A stretch of DNA of 64,000 nt from an uncultured Bacteroidota bacterium (GCA_902614065.1 CACMJT010000002.1:62001-126000); one strand, 5' to 3'. Counted from the stretch's first letter, positions 16,550 to 27,621 are shown. Translations and numbers: made by a program. Notes: generated by a model from the sequence alone, not told the origin.

Positions 16550-17891
16550 TTTGTAAAATCAATTTTTTTATACTTTCAACTTTTTCAGAAATATCACCTG
16601 CTCCCAAAGTGATAATTATTTCTGAGTTATCTTTTTTAATTTTATTTAACAACTCATTATCAGCAATGATATTTTTATTTTTATTTTGTATTTTTTCTAA
16701 TAATATTCTAGAATCAATACCAGGAATGGGATCTTCGCGAGCTGGATATATATCTAATAAAAATATTTTGTCGAATTTTTCTAAAGCTTTTGCAAACTCA
16801 TTCATAAAATCTTTAGTTCGGGAAAAAAGATGTGGTTGAAAAACTACAAGATTAGATTTTTGTGGGTACATTTTTTTAACTGAGCTAACGATTGATTCAA
16901 TCTCATTAGGGTGGTGAGCATAATCATCAATAAAAATTTTAGGAGATTTAGTAATAATTGAAAATCTCCGATGGATACCATTAAAGGATTCAATAGCATG
17001 AATAATTTTTTTTGGATTTAAGTCTAGATTAATTGCTATTGAAAAAGCAGCTAAAGCATTGAGAGCATTATGTTCACCGGGCATTTTAAATACTACCTTT
17101 CCATAATTATTTTTCTGAGATTTTATTTCGAATTGAGTTTCAAATGGACCATGAATTAATTTATCAATAAAATAATCGGATTCATTATTCAACCCATATT
17201 TACAGCCATCAAATTCTAAATTTTCATTCTGGAAAACAATTCCATCTTTTTTTAAATTTCCAACAAAGTTTTTAAACGTACTTTTAAGATTTTGATAATT
17301 TTTATATATATCTAGATGGTCAGCGTCAATATTGTTAATACATATTATGTCAGGTTTAAGTTGCAAAAAAGACTTGTCAAATTCATCAGCTTCAACAACG
17401 AAAATTTTGTTTCCATTATTTAATAAATTCGAGTCATAATCATTCATAATTCCACCTACAAACGATGTGAATTCTAAGTTAAATTGAAATAAAATGTGAC
17501 TTAATAACGAACTTATAGTTGTTTTTCCATGAGTGCCTGAAATAGCAATACAAAAACCCTCATTGACAATTTCTGAAAGAATTTTTGCTCTTTTAACTAA
17601 TGTGAATTTTTTATCCAGACAATATTGCAATATTTTGTTATCATGACTAATAGCGGGAGTATAGACAATGAGTGTATTTTTTGGATTTAATCTTTTTAAT
17701 TCAGTCAATGATTTATTAAATATGTATGAAATATCAATTCCCGCCTTCACTAGTTGATCAGTAATTTTTGACTGAGCCCTATCATATCCATAAATAGTTT
17801 TATTGTTTTGAAATAAATATTTGGCTAAAGCAGACATTCCAATACCTCCAATTCCAACAAAAAAATAATTTTTGTATTCTATGTATTTCAT
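16539..17891 (-). CDS. murC: UDP-N-acetylmuramate--L-alanine ligase
   Basis: ATP-dependent Mur ligase that adds L-Ala to UDP-MurNAc, the first peptide step in peptidoglycan precursor synthesis. The UDP-binding Rossmann motif FVGIGGIGMSALA is at ~11-23, the ATP P-loop GTHGKTT at 119-125, and the family block FIDDYAHHPNEI is in the C-terminal half. Length 450 aa is normal. The start overlaps the murG stop by 4 nt. Confidence 0.96.
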   Translation of the reverse strand: MKYIEYKNYFFVGIGGIGMSALAKYLFQNNKTIYGYDRAQSKITDQLVKAGIDISYIFNKSLTELKRLNPKNTLIVYTPAISHDNKILQYCLDKKFTLVKRAKILSEIVNEGFCIAISGTHGKTTISSLLSHILFQFNLEFTSFVGGIMNDYDSNLLNNGNKIFVVEADEFDKSFLQLKPDIICINNIDADHLDIYKNYQNLKSTFKNFVGNLKKDGIVFQNENLEFDGCKYGLNNESDYFIDKLIHGPFETQFEIKSQKNNYGKVVFKMPGEHNALNALAAFSIAINLDLNPKKIIHAIESFNGIHRRFSIITKSPKIFIDDYAHHPNEIESIVSSVKKMYPQKSNLVVFQPHLFSRTKDFMNEFAKALEKFDKIFLLDIYPAREDPIPGIDSRILLEKIQNKNKNIIADNELLNKIKKDNSEIIITLGAGDISEKVESIKKLILQNVI

Positions 17892-18988
17892 TTTAAAAAA
17901 TATTCAATTTCATTTATGATTGTTTTTACAGCATCTTTTTTTGAGATTGACTTAATTTTTTTTGAAAGACTAGTTCTGTATACATCGCTTACAATTAGTT
18001 TATTTATAATGGGTGTTAATTTAAATTCCAGTTCATCCTCATTAATAAATTCACATGCACCTTTATCATAAATTTTTCTGGCATTTTTGGTCTGGTGATC
18101 ATCAACTACATTAGGTGAGGGAATAAATATTACAGGTTTACCAACTATACATAGTTCAGAAATAATGCTTGCACCTGACCTTGATACTATCAGATCCGAG
18201 ACAGAGTATAGTTCTTCAATTTTATCAATAAAAGGAATAATTATTAAATTTTTATTTTCAAATCTTTTATAGGTTTTATAATACCTATTGCCAGTTTGTA
18301 AAATAACTTGTAAGTCATTTTTGACAAAAAAATCAATTGAATCAACTATAGACTTGTTGATTGCATCAGCTCCTTGACTTCCTCCCAATACTAGAATTGT
18401 TTTTTTATTTCTTAATAGATTTAATTTCTTATAAATCTCATTATTCTTTAACGATTTAAAAATTTTAATTGATTCTCTTACTGGATTTCCCGAATATATT
18501 ATTTTTCTACTATCAAAAAATTTATCCATTCCATCATATGCAACAAAAATTTTCTTTGAATATTTACCCAAAATTTTATTCGTTAAACCTGGATAGGAAT
18601 TTTGCTCTTGAATGAAAGTTGGTAACTTTAGCAAACTCGATACAAATAAAATTGGACCACTTGCAAAACCACCTGTTCCAATCACTAGGTTTGGTTTAAA
18701 CTTTAGAATTATAACCAAGGATTGAATCAAACTAATAAATAACCTGAAAGGCAATAACAAATTAGAAAAAGAAAATTTTCTTTTAAAACCTAAAATATTT
18801 AACCCCTTAATTTTGTAGCCCCTTTCAGGAATTATTTTCATTTCCATTTTATTTTTTGAGCCTACAAAAAGTAATTCACTATTTATGAATTTATTTTTTA
18901 AACCATCAGCAATACTTAAAGCTGGGTAGATATGACCACCAGAACCACCGCCTGAAATAATAAATCTATATTCTTTTTTATTAATCAT
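17888..18988 (-). CDS. murG: Undecaprenyl-PP-MurNAc-pentapeptide GlcNAc transferase
   Basis: Peripheral inner-membrane GT28 glycosyltransferase that converts lipid I to lipid II. The N-terminal glycine loop GGGSGGHIYPALSIA is at residues 13-27, with the second G loop TGGFASGP near 105 and VLGGSQGADAIN near 200. The C-terminal domain carries SRSGASIISELCIVGKPVIFIP for UDP-GlcNAc binding. Length 366 aa is normal. It overlaps ftsW by 8 nt. Confidence 0.96.
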   Translation of the reverse strand: MINKKEYRFIISGGGSGGHIYPALSIADGLKNKFINSELLFVGSKNKMEMKIIPERGYKIKGLNILGFKRKFSFSNLLLPFRLFISLIQSLVIILKFKPNLVIGTGGFASGPILFVSSLLKLPTFIQEQNSYPGLTNKILGKYSKKIFVAYDGMDKFFDSRKIIYSGNPVRESIKIFKSLKNNEIYKKLNLLRNKKTILVLGGSQGADAINKSIVDSIDFFVKNDLQVILQTGNRYYKTYKRFENKNLIIIPFIDKIEELYSVSDLIVSRSGASIISELCIVGKPVIFIPSPNVVDDHQTKNARKIYDKGACEFINEDELEFKLTPIINKLIVSDVYRTSLSKKIKSISKKDAVKTIINEIEYFLK

Positions 18989-20129
18989 CTATAGCTACTG
19001 TATTATATTTTATTTTATTCTTACTAACACTTAATAGAATTCCCATGGCCAAAAAAGTTATCCAGATAGATGTTCCACCTGTACTAACTAGTGGAAGAGG
19101 TTGACCTGTAACTGGAATTAGTTGAACAGCAACTGCCATATTTGTAAAAGCTTGAAAAACAACAGGGATACCAACTGCAACAGATACTAGTTGTCCAAAT
19201 TTTGTTTGAGACCTGTATGAGGTAATTATAATTCTAAATAGTAATACCACATATAATAACAATATAATTAAGGAAACTATAATTCCATACTCCTCAGCAA
19301 TAATGGAGAAAATAAAATCAGAGGTGCTTTGCGGCAAGATATACTTCATAGAGCTTTTTCCAGCACCTACACCAAATATTTTTCCATTTGCTATTGCTGC
19401 TTTAGCTCTATTTATTTGATAATTTGATGTATCATCAATATCATTATTTACAAAATTTTCAATTCTATTAGTCCATGTATCAACTCGATTAGGGATAATG
19501 TCAGGAAATTTATTAACAGCATATAAAAACGATGAAATCAGAAAAATAAATAATAAAAACAGTGCTGTTAGATGTTTTAACTTATAGCCTGCGATGAAGA
19601 TTATCATTGTAGACATAATGAATATTAATAATGCTGTAGAAAAATTAGATGGAAGAATTAATCCAACAACTAATATTATTGGAAGCCACATTAATAAGAA
19701 TGTTTTTGTGAGGCTAAGATTTTTATTTTTTTCTTTAGACAAAAAATTTGATAAGTAGATCAATAAAAAAATTGATGCCAATGTGGAAGGTTGAAATGAA
19801 ATATCAAGTATAGGTATATTTAACCATCTGTTTGCATTTGCACCATCAATGACATTGCCCTGAAAAGATGCAAAAAATAACAAAAAAATCACCAATGGCA
19901 GGACAATTAATGAAAGACCTTTAAAATATTTATAGTCGAGCAAATGTGTTGAATACATTATCATAATACCAATAAATATTATTGATACATGTTTTATGAT
20001 ATTTGAAAAAATTAAATTTACTCCAAAGTTTGAGCTGGCACTGTAAACAGGTAAGAATGAAAATATTGCTAAAGCAATAACCACAATCCAAATTGCCTTG
20101 TCTCCACCAATCTTTTTAGCTGCACTCAT
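18981..20129 (-). CDS. ftsW: Septal SEDS glycosyltransferase FtsW
   Basis: SEDS-family polytopic inner-membrane protein (about ten helices) that polymerises lipid II at the septum with its partner FtsI, encoded four genes upstream. Recognisable SEDS segments are GANANRWLNIPILDISFQPS (~94-113), the periplasmic loop with NGKIFGVGAGKSSMKYILPQ, SDFIFSIIAEEYG (~265) and the C-terminal LPLVSTGGTS. Length 382 aa. It overlaps murD by 4 nt. Confidence 0.95.
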   Translation of the reverse strand: MSAAKKIGGDKAIWIVVIALAIFSFLPVYSASSNFGVNLIFSNIIKHVSIIFIGIMIMYSTHLLDYKYFKGLSLIVLPLVIFLLFFASFQGNVIDGANANRWLNIPILDISFQPSTLASIFLLIYLSNFLSKEKNKNLSLTKTFLLMWLPIILVVGLILPSNFSTALLIFIMSTMIIFIAGYKLKHLTALFLLFIFLISSFLYAVNKFPDIIPNRVDTWTNRIENFVNNDIDDTSNYQINRAKAAIANGKIFGVGAGKSSMKYILPQSTSDFIFSIIAEEYGIIVSLIILLLYVVLLFRIIITSYRSQTKFGQLVSVAVGIPVVFQAFTNMAVAVQLIPVTGQPLPLVSTGGTSIWITFLAMGILLSVSKNKIKYNTVAIDD

Positions 20130-21478
20130 AATTTTCTAACTTGCTCCTTAAATAAATTTCCCCTTTGCTCAAAATTTTCAAATAAATCAAAACTTGCACA
20201 TGCTGGTGACAATAAAACGATATCACCTTGTTTTGAGATATCATACGCGCTTTTAACTGCATCAACCATTTTGTTTGTAGAAACAATAAGATTACAGTGT
20301 TGAGAAAATGTTGAAATTATTTTGTCATTATCACTGCCCAGGCAAATAATTGCTTTAACATTACTCTTAACCAAGGGAACTAATTGACTATAATCATTTC
20401 CCTTATCTACGCCACCAACTATCCAAACTATTGGTTTTTTAAATGAATTTAAAGCGTAAAAGGTTGCGTTTACATTTGTTGCTTTTGAATCATTTACATA
20501 TTTAACTTTATGAATTGTTAGAAAATGTTCCAATCTATGTGGCACGTTCTGAAAAGTTTTAAGACTTTCTATGATTTTTTTATTTGAAATATTTAAAATT
20601 TCTGAAACAGCAATGGCTGCCATTGAATTTTTTACATTGTGTAACCCAGTTAATGAGCTTTTAGTAATATCTATCATGTTTTCATTGTTATTTATGGATG
20701 ATTTAATTTTGTTTTTGTGATGAATTAAATAGTTGTTTTGTTGATTTTTATTCTTGCTACTGTGTAAGGAAATTGCAGAAGCTTTACTGTTTATACTGTT
20801 AATTTTATTTGTCGTAATTGAACAATCGCCATTGTAAATAAAGAAATCTGAGCTTTTCTGATTTCTTATTATATTGAATTTTGCCTCAGCATAACTTTCC
20901 AATTTATTGTCATACCTATCTAAATGATCAGGGCTGATATTAGTTATGATTGAAATATCTGGCCTAAAATTTATAATATGATCAAGTTGAAAACTGCTAA
21001 GCTCTAGAACATAATAATCAAATTGATTTTCTACTATTGACTCAGAAAAACTATATCCAATGTTTCCTGCTAAGCCAACATTAAATCCACTATTTTTTAA
21101 TATGTGGTAAATGAGTTTTGATGTTGTTGTTTTTCCATTTGTCCCAGTGACAGCAATAATAAATGCATTAGTATATCTCGAAGCAAATTCAACTTCTGAT
21201 ATAATTTTCTTTTTTTTAAGTGACGGTTTAGATTTAATTAGTGATCTTAAATCAATACCAGGACTAATTATAATTTCGTTTGAGTCCTTGATTAAATTTT
21301 CAGTATGTCCTGATTCCTCATATTTTACTTCCAACTTTGACAAAAGTTTTTTTGTTTCTGATTTTATATTTTTTGAATCTGAAAGAAAGATCTCTAAGCC
21401 TTTTTCTTGTGCCAACTTTACAGCTCCAATTCCACTTACACCAGAACCTAGAATAACTGTTTTGCTTTTTTCCATCAT
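20126..21478 (-). CDS. murD: UDP-N-acetylmuramoylalanine--D-glutamate ligase
   Basis: Adds D-Glu to UDP-MurNAc-L-Ala. [16 protein letters not shown] lies at the N-terminus, the P-loop GTNGKTTTS at ~112-120, [10 protein letters not shown] and HRLEHF further on. I place the start at the ATG at 21478, which forms an ATGA overlap with the mraY stop and gives 450 aa. The ATG at 21475 is equally possible. The frame stays open to an ATG at 21532, but the 18 extra residues match no Mur ligase N-terminus and are mraY coding sequence in another frame. Confidence 0.94.
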   Translation of the reverse strand: MMEKSKTVILGSGVSGIGAVKLAQEKGLEIFLSDSKNIKSETKKLLSKLEVKYEESGHTENLIKDSNEIIISPGIDLRSLIKSKPSLKKKKIISEVEFASRYTNAFIIAVTGTNGKTTTSKLIYHILKNSGFNVGLAGNIGYSFSESIVENQFDYYVLELSSFQLDHIINFRPDISIITNISPDHLDRYDNKLESYAEAKFNIIRNQKSSDFFIYNGDCSITTNKINSINSKASAISLHSSKNKNQQNNYLIHHKNKIKSSINNNENMIDITKSSLTGLHNVKNSMAAIAVSEILNISNKKIIESLKTFQNVPHRLEHFLTIHKVKYVNDSKATNVNATFYALNSFKKPIVWIVGGVDKGNDYSQLVPLVKSNVKAIICLGSDNDKIISTFSQHCNLIVSTNKMVDAVKSAYDISKQGDIVLLSPACASFDLFENFEQRGNLFKEQVRKL

Positions 21479-22668
21479 CTTAATTTTAACGTTATTAGAG
21501 TTAGTATTGCAAGTAAAATTGACACAATCCAAAATCTGGAAACTATTTTTGTTTCACTTAATCCTTTTTTTTGAAAATGGTGATGAATTGGACTCATTAA
21601 AAAAATCCTTTTTCCAATTCCATATTTTCTCTTTGTATATTTAAAAAAACTTACTTGTACTATTACTGACAATGTCTCAACAAGAAAAACACCACATAAT
21701 ATTGGCAACATCAATTCTTTCCTTACAAGAATTGCAATCACTGCAATGATTCCTCCAACTGATAAACTTCCCGTATCACCCATAAAAATTTGAGCAGGAA
21801 AAGTATTATACCATAAAAAACCAATCAGACCGCCTAGAAGAGCAGAGACAAAAACAAGTATTTCGCCTATTCCTGGTATGTACATAATATTTAAGTAGTC
21901 AGAAAAAATAATATTACCAGAAACCCATGCTAAAATTCCTAGAATAAAAACAACAATTGCTGAAGTTCCAGCTGCTAAACCATCTAGACCATCTGTAAGA
22001 TTAGATCCGTTTGAAACTGCAATTATTATAAATGCTATAACTAGGACATAAAAAATCCAATTATAATTATTTTTTGAAATTTTAAATATTTCAACATAAT
22101 CTAACTCGTTGTTTTTAATGAAAGGGATTGTTGTTTTTAATGACTTTTGATTGGTTGTTACACTTTCATAGGTATTAAAATCCTGATTTTGCTTGACTTC
22201 AATTTCAGGATGAAAGTACACTGTTAATCCAATAAACAACCCTAAAATAGTTTGACCAATAATTTTTACCCAACTATTTATTCCAGATTTTCTTTTCTTA
22301 AAAACTTTAATGTAATCATCGATAAATCCAATGATAGATAACCAAAGCAAAGAAAATATTAAAATCAAGATATATATATTCTTAAAATCACTAAACAATA
22401 AAATGGGAATTATGGTTGATAAAATTATTATTAAGCCTCCCATTGTTGGTGTTCCTTCTTTATCTTTTTCACCTGGTAAATTGAGCTCTCTGGTATTATC
22501 TCCTATTTGTTTTTTTCTCAATAAGTTTATTATTTTTTTACCAAAAATTGTTGAAATTAAAAGAGAAAGAATAAAACTAATTGCAGATCTAAATGATATG
22601 TATTGGAATAAACTAGCACCCATCAATTGGTACTCTTTTTCTAATATTTCAAATAAATAATATAGCAT
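21475..22668 (-). CDS. mraY: Phospho-MurNAc-pentapeptide translocase
   Basis: Ten-helix inner-membrane enzyme that transfers phospho-MurNAc-pentapeptide to undecaprenyl phosphate, making lipid I. Signatures: [14 protein letters not shown] (~69-82), [15 protein letters not shown] (~114-128), [16 protein letters not shown] (~219-234), [11 protein letters not shown] and the cytoplasmic [11 protein letters not shown] near the C-terminus. An insert of about 40 residues before the NLTDGLDGL block contains a hydrophilic loop; MraY of Flavobacteriia commonly carries one. Length 397 aa. It overlaps murE by 1 nt. Confidence 0.96.
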   Translation of the reverse strand: MLYYLFEILEKEYQLMGASLFQYISFRSAISFILSLLISTIFGKKIINLLRKKQIGDNTRELNLPGEKDKEGTPTMGGLIIILSTIIPILLFSDFKNIYILILIFSLLWLSIIGFIDDYIKVFKKRKSGINSWVKIIGQTILGLFIGLTVYFHPEIEVKQNQDFNTYESVTTNQKSLKTTIPFIKNNELDYVEIFKISKNNYNWIFYVLVIAFIIIAVSNGSNLTDGLDGLAAGTSAIVVFILGILAWVSGNIIFSDYLNIMYIPGIGEILVFVSALLGGLIGFLWYNTFPAQIFMGDTGSLSVGGIIAVIAILVRKELMLPILCGVFLVETLSVIVQVSFFKYTKRKYGIGKRIFLMSPIHHHFQKKGLSETKIVSRFWIVSILLAILTLITLKLR

Positions 22669-24125
22669 CAGACAGCAATTTTTAATGATTTTTTTACAAC
22701 GTGTGAGTCATTGAATTCAATTTTTTTTGATTTGATAATTTGGTAATTTTCATGTCCCTTTCCTGCAATTAGAACAATACATTTTTCATCTATCATGGAT
22801 AAAGCAAGCTTTATTGCTATCTCTCTATCTAACTCAATAAATACTTTTTTTAATTGAATTGTATCAATGCCTGAAATCATATCTTCAATTATTTTTTCAG
22901 GATTCTCGTCCCTAGGATTATCAGACGTAAAAACAGAAAATGAACTATGATTTACAGCTATTAAACCCATTTTTTTTCTCTTTTTCATATCTCTACCTCC
23001 ACCACAACCTATTACTGTAATTACTTTTGATTTATTAATATTTACTTGATTAATCGTACTCAAAACATTAAGTAATGCATCTGGTGTGTGAGCATAATCG
23101 ACAATAGCTGTTATATTTTTGGATGAAATTATTTCAAATCTTCCGGACGGTGGTTTTAATAGGGTTATACTTCGGTAAATATTTTTTTCATTCAAATTAA
23201 GTAGTTTGGCTATCGAGAATACTGCTAGCAAATTATATGCGTTAAAATTTCCAATTATTGATGTTTGAATTTCTGTATTGTTAATTATTAATTTCATTCC
23301 ATTTATGGTGTTTTCTAATACACGCAATGTGAAATCTGCTGGTTTTTTCATCGACATGGTATAAGTTTTTGAGGCTGTATTCTGAGTCATATAAATACCG
23401 TTCTTATCATCAATATTCACCAATGACTTTTGATTTTTTTTTAGCCTATCGAATAGTCTTTTTTTTGTGTTTAGATAACTTCTAAAATTTCCGTGGTAAA
23501 TTAAATGATCGTGAGTTATGTTAGTAAATACACAGAGAAAAAATTCTAGCGAGTTAATTCTTTCTTGATCAATTGAATGTGAGGATACTTCCATAAAGCA
23601 AAAGTCAATTTCTAGATCAACCATTTTTCTCAAGTATAGATTAGTGTCATATGAATCTGGTGTAGTTAAAGATGTTTCATACTCCTCATTATTAATTTTA
23701 ATTGTGTTTGTTGAAATCAAACCACTTTTATAACCCATATTTAAAATTAAATCGTGTGATAGTGAGACTGTTGTTGTTTTTCCATTTGTACCTGTTACCC
23801 CAATTAGTTTTAACTTTTTTGATGGGTTTCCAAAAAAATTACAACATATTTTGGCGTATGATTTTCTACTAGATTTTACTTTTATGTAGGTAATATTTTT
23901 AACCAAACTTTTTGGTAGTTTTTGACAAAGAATTGAAGAAGCACCTTTGTCAATAGCATTTTGAATATAACTGTGTCCATCATGCTCATTGCCCTCAATT
24001 GCAACAAATAAATAATTAGTATCGACATTGTTTGAATTTTTTGAGATATCCTTTATGACTAAATCAACTTTACCAATCACTTGAATTGTATCAATGCCAC
24101 CAATTATGAGTTCAAGTTTTTTCAT
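22668..24125 (-). CDS. murE: UDP-MurNAc-tripeptide ligase (meso-diaminopimelate-adding)
   Basis: Adds the third residue of the peptidoglycan stem. The ATP P-loop GTNGKTTTV is at 112-120, preceded by KLIGV. The C-terminal substrate motif reads DNPRDENP; the DNPR form is known to mark meso-diaminopimelate specificity rather than lysine, so A1-gamma-type peptidoglycan is inferred. Length 485 aa is normal. It overlaps ftsI by 4 nt. Confidence 0.95.
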   Translation of the reverse strand: MKKLELIIGGIDTIQVIGKVDLVIKDISKNSNNVDTNYLFVAIEGNEHDGHSYIQNAIDKGASSILCQKLPKSLVKNITYIKVKSSRKSYAKICCNFFGNPSKKLKLIGVTGTNGKTTTVSLSHDLILNMGYKSGLISTNTIKINNEEYETSLTTPDSYDTNLYLRKMVDLEIDFCFMEVSSHSIDQERINSLEFFLCVFTNITHDHLIYHGNFRSYLNTKKRLFDRLKKNQKSLVNIDDKNGIYMTQNTASKTYTMSMKKPADFTLRVLENTINGMKLIINNTEIQTSIIGNFNAYNLLAVFSIAKLLNLNEKNIYRSITLLKPPSGRFEIISSKNITAIVDYAHTPDALLNVLSTINQVNINKSKVITVIGCGGGRDMKKRKKMGLIAVNHSSFSVFTSDNPRDENPEKIIEDMISGIDTIQLKKVFIELDREIAIKLALSMIDEKCIVLIAGKGHENYQIIKSKKIEFNDSHVVKKSLKIAV

Positions 24126-25930
24126 TGATTTGTACTAACTATTTTGTTATTAATTAATTCATTCTCAATTTCCTCAATTGTATATTCGAGATAATTAGGG
24201 TGTTTTGACATAATTTTTTCTGCAATATTTTTAAAAACAGGACCAGCCACACTTGATCCATAGTATCCTAATTGTTTATTGGGCTTATTAATCATTATTA
24301 TACAGGAATACTTCGGTTCTTCGGAGGGAAAAAACCCTACAAAACTTGAATTATAGTTTATATTATCTGAATTGTAATCAACCTGAGAAGTACCTGTTTT
24401 TCCAGACATATTAAAATATTTAGATTTAATATTATAAGCTGTTCCATTTGGATGCTGAACAACATCGTAAAGCATTTTATTTATTATATCTAAGGTTTTT
24501 TTTGAGCAAATAGATGAATTCATTACCTCTTTTTTGAACTCATAATCATAGCCAAAAGAGCTAACTACCTTTTCCAAAAATTTAGGTTTTACCATTTCTC
24601 CATTATTAGCTATTGAATTATAAAATGTTAAAATTTGAAGAGGTGTCAGTGATATTCCATAGCCATATGCCATCCACGGCAATGACAATCCATTCCAACT
24701 TTTATCATCTGGGTGAGGAAATTTAGGTATGGGCTCTCCCTTGATTTCTATTCCCAGAGCCTTATCAATTCCGATATTTGAAATTCTATCTACAAATTTT
24801 CTTGGATTCTCTTCATAAAAATTGTTAACTGCTGATACAATCCCAGTGTTTGAGGATAGTCTAAAAATATCCATCAAATTTATTTCTCCATAGCCACCCT
24901 CCTTTGAATCTCTTACATCATACCCGTAAAAATTTAATTTACCATTTTTTGTATCTATTTTTTGAAGCGTATCTAGTGCGTTATCTTCCAATAACGAGAT
25001 AATAGACATTAATTTAAAAGTTGAGCCTGGTTCTATAGATTCTCCAACTGCATAATTTAATTTTTCGTAATATTTACCTTCATTAGTTCTTCCAAAATTT
25101 GATATTGCTTTAATTTTACCAGTGCTTACTTCCATTACAATCGCTGATGAATGATCTGCTTCAAAATTGATAGTTTGCTGCAGAAGATTATCATGAACTA
25201 TATCCTGAATCTCAACATCAATTGTAGAAAAAACATGTGAACCATTAATTGGGTTTTTATTTAAATTATTATCTAAAATTTTCCACTGTCCATTAGAAAT
25301 TTTTCTCTTTGTTACAATACCATTTTTGCCTCTCAAAAAATTTCCATAGGCATGTTCCAGACCAACTCCTTTGAAATTTCCATTCTCATCAACTCTTTCG
25401 TATCCAATGGTTCTTTCAGCAATTTTTCCAAAGGGATATTCTCTAGTAATTTTATTTTCTACTATAAATCCTCCCTTTATTGTTCCATATTTAAGTATTG
25501 GAAAACTTTTAATTTTTTCGAGCGATTTATTGTCGATATTTCTGAAAATATTCAAATATCTATTGTTATTTTTTCGAGCTATTTTTATTCTTCTGCACTC
25601 ATCAATAGAACTAGTTTTTTTGAATTTTGAGATTTTTTCACAAAGAGAACTTAACTCAGTTTGAAAGATTTTTTCTGATATTATTTTGGTATCAATATAT
25701 ATATCATACTTTGAAATTGTAGTCGCTAGTATACTGCCATCATTCGAATATAAATTACCCCTGATGGGCTTCGCTATAAAATTCTTAACCGTTTTATCCT
25801 CAGCTAACTTTCTGTATTTATCTCCGTCTATAAATTGTATTTGGAATAACTTGTAAAATATACCTATGGAAAAAATTAACATTAAGAAACCAACAACGTA
25901 AAGTCTAATTAAAAAATTATTTTCCATCAT
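24122..25930 (-). CDS. ftsI: Septal penicillin-binding protein (transpeptidase) FtsI
   Basis: Class B PBP that cross-links septal peptidoglycan with FtsW. One N-terminal transmembrane helix (~9-28), the PBP dimerisation domain (RGNLYSNDGSILATT at ~58), and a transpeptidase domain with the active-site tetrad STFK (Ser303, Lys306), the SSN motif in LSSNTG and the KTG motif in SGKTGTSQ. At 602 aa it ends shortly after the transpeptidase fold and lacks the PASTA domain that many flavobacterial homologues carry. It overlaps ftsL by 4 nt. Confidence 0.95.
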   Translation of the reverse strand: MMENNFLIRLYVVGFLMLIFSIGIFYKLFQIQFIDGDKYRKLAEDKTVKNFIAKPIRGNLYSNDGSILATTISKYDIYIDTKIISEKIFQTELSSLCEKISKFKKTSSIDECRRIKIARKNNNRYLNIFRNIDNKSLEKIKSFPILKYGTIKGGFIVENKITREYPFGKIAERTIGYERVDENGNFKGVGLEHAYGNFLRGKNGIVTKRKISNGQWKILDNNLNKNPINGSHVFSTIDVEIQDIVHDNLLQQTINFEADHSSAIVMEVSTGKIKAISNFGRTNEGKYYEKLNYAVGESIEPGSTFKLMSIISLLEDNALDTLQKIDTKNGKLNFYGYDVRDSKEGGYGEINLMDIFRLSSNTGIVSAVNNFYEENPRKFVDRISNIGIDKALGIEIKGEPIPKFPHPDDKSWNGLSLPWMAYGYGISLTPLQILTFYNSIANNGEMVKPKFLEKVVSSFGYDYEFKKEVMNSSICSKKTLDIINKMLYDVVQHPNGTAYNIKSKYFNMSGKTGTSQVDYNSDNINYNSSFVGFFPSEEPKYSCIIMINKPNKQLGYYGSSVAGPVFKNIAEKIMSKHPNYLEYTIEEIENELINNKIVSTNQ

Positions 25931-26241
25931 TCTTTTGTAATTATAATTTTGGTAGGTGGATTTAATGATGGTCCAATTCCTCTTTCAGATAATTGAACTT
26001 TTATATTTGATTCCATTTTTAATTTTACAACCTGTTTTCTTTTGTCAATGAAATCATTTTCAACGGATACTAGCATCTGGGATAAATCATTTAGTTTGTA
26101 AATTTTGGTATCAACACTGTGCGATGAATAGATCATGATGACGGCAAGAAAAAATAGGAACATAATAAACCTTATATTTTCCTGATTTGTTTTTTCAATT
26201 ATAAACTTTCCATTAATTAAGTCGAATAATTTTTTTCTCAT
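25927..26241 (-). CDS. ftsL: FtsL-like division protein
   Basis: A 104-aa bitopic protein: basic cytoplasmic segment, one transmembrane helix at ~23-40 (NIRFIMFLFFLAVIMIYSSH) and a periplasmic heptad-like coiled-coil stretch (~45-85) that could pair with an FtsB partner. Bacteroidota FtsL proteins are poorly conserved; the call rests mainly on position between rsmH and ftsI, size and topology. It overlaps both neighbours by 4 nt. Confidence 0.85.
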   Translation of the reverse strand: MRKKLFDLINGKFIIEKTNQENIRFIMFLFFLAVIMIYSSHSVDTKIYKLNDLSQMLVSVENDFIDKRKQVVKLKMESNIKVQLSERGIGPSLNPPTKIIITKE

Positions 26242-27134
26242 ATTTTAATTGCTGATCTTAATTTTGCACTTCTAGATCTAGTATTTAATTTTAATTCTGA
26301 TTCACTTGGTTTCAAGAATTGAAATTTTAGTTTAAACGGATTTAGAGAATTTCCAAATTTGTCTTTAACAGGCTCATCATTAAAGCAACCATTTTTAAAA
26401 AATCTTTTCACCAAGCGATCCTCTGCAGAGTGGTAAGTAATAACAGAAATAATTCCATTTTTTGATAAAAGTTTTTTTGACTGAGTTAATATTTCTTTTA
26501 AAAATTCTAGTTCTTTGTTTACTTCAATCCTAATAGACTGGTATACCCTGGCTAGAAAACTATTTTTAGTCTTTTCCGAGAAGAATGTTTCCAAAACAAA
26601 GTTTAAGTGATTAGTCATAACAATTTTTTTATTTTTCCTTTCCGCACATATCTTCTTTGCAATCTTTCTTGAATTTTTTAAATCTCCGTTCAGAAAAAAC
26701 AGATTTGATAACTCATGCTCTGAATAACTATTAATTACCTCAATAGCATCAATATTTTGTTTTTGATTCATTCTCATGTCCAACCTATGTCCAGGATGAA
26801 AACTAAATCCTCTGCTTTTTTTGTCTAATTGATGGGATGAAACACCTAAGTCAGCCAATATTCCATCAACTTTTTTAACATTTAAATACTCCAATGTCTG
26901 CATTAAAAAAATATTGTTTTGTCTAAAAAAAAATAATCGCTCATCATCAATTATATTTCTTTGTGAGTCCAAATCTTGATCAAAAGCAATCAACTTGCCC
27001 TTACTCCCCAATTTTTTTAGTATTTCACGTGAATGACCTCCGCCACCATATGTCATATCAACATAAATTCCGTTGTCGCGAATTTCCAAACTATCTACAC
27101 TTTGACTTAAGAGCACAGGGTTATGATAACTCAT
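26238..27134 (-). CDS. rsmH: 16S rRNA (cytosine-1402-N4)-methyltransferase
   Basis: SAM-dependent methyltransferase acting on C1402 of 16S rRNA in the small-subunit decoding centre. Features: YHNPVLLSQSVDSL at the N-terminus, SAM motif VDMTYGGGGHSREIL (~25-39), DGILADLGVSSHQLD, RGFSFHPGHRLDMRM and the C-terminal ISVITYHSAEDRLVK with LNTRSRSAKLRSA. Length 298 aa. Its start overlaps the mraZ end by 14 nt, the usual first pair of a dcw cluster. Confidence 0.96.
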   Translation of the reverse strand: MSYHNPVLLSQSVDSLEIRDNGIYVDMTYGGGGHSREILKKLGSKGKLIAFDQDLDSQRNIIDDERLFFFRQNNIFLMQTLEYLNVKKVDGILADLGVSSHQLDKKSRGFSFHPGHRLDMRMNQKQNIDAIEVINSYSEHELSNLFFLNGDLKNSRKIAKKICAERKNKKIVMTNHLNFVLETFFSEKTKNSFLARVYQSIRIEVNKELEFLKEILTQSKKLLSKNGIISVITYHSAEDRLVKRFFKNGCFNDEPVKDKFGNSLNPFKLKFQFLKPSESELKLNTRSRSAKLRSAIKI

Positions 27135-27585
27135 TGTTTTGATTACCCATAACTTGTTCAGTCAACTTTACAAAATCAATATTTTTATCATTGATTGATT
27201 TTTCGTAATTGTCTTTATCCCATATTTCAATAATGTTAATAGCAGATGCCATAACAATATTTTTTTTTAAATCTGAGTTGTTAATTAGATCGATTGGAAC
27301 CAAAAACCTTCCATTAGAATCCAATTCGAGTGTTCTTACACCTGCGCTAAAAATCCTTATAAAATCGTTGTTTTTTTTGATGAATCTATTTAGAGAATTT
27401 ATCTTATCCATAACATTTTTCCACTCAGCCATTGGATATAACTCTAGGCAGGACTGAAATACCGACCTTTTAATAACAAAGCCATCTTTTAAATTTCCAT
27501 CAAGTTGTTTTTTTAACTGAGATGGTAAAAGAATTCTTCCCTTATTATCAATTTTACACTCGAAAGTTCCAGTTAGTTTTGTCAT
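27121..27585 (-). CDS. mraZ: Transcriptional regulator MraZ
   Basis: DNA-binding protein with two SpoVT/AbrB-type repeats that regulates the dcw operon it heads. Repeat 1 has GTFECKIDNKGRILLPSQLK (~5-24) and repeat 2 GVRTLELDSNGRFLVPIDL (~83-101). The start is placed at the ATG at 27585 (MTKLTGTFECK, 154 aa), which matches family N-termini; the frame is open for 17 more codons upstream, but these run through the promoter and operator. Three GTGGG boxes upstream are the expected MraZ binding site. Confidence 0.94.
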   Translation of the reverse strand: MTKLTGTFECKIDNKGRILLPSQLKKQLDGNLKDGFVIKRSVFQSCLELYPMAEWKNVMDKINSLNRFIKKNNDFIRIFSAGVRTLELDSNGRFLVPIDLINNSDLKKNIVMASAINIIEIWDKDNYEKSINDKNIDFVKLTEQVMGNQNNELS

Positions 27586-27603
27586 ATTCGAAACACCTTC
27601 TCT

Positions 27604-27611
27604 CAAATATA
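27604..27611 (-). promoter_or_regulatory. TAnnTTTG promoter element of the dcw operon
   Basis: On the minus strand TATATTTG lies 18 nt before the mraZ ATG. No -33 TTG is seen; the place where it should be is filled by the GTGGG boxes, so MraZ binding would cover the promoter. Confidence 0.6.
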
Positions 27612-27621
27612 TATATTTTCT

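Noticed and set aside
21479-21532. N-terminal extension of MurD by 18 residues
   Set aside because: The residues are the mraY 3' end read in another frame and match no Mur ligase; the ATGA overlap gives the natural start.
21111-21644. 177-codon plus-strand open frame across murD and mraY
   Set aside because: Antisense to two clearly conserved genes, low-complexity hydrophobic translation, no family resemblance.
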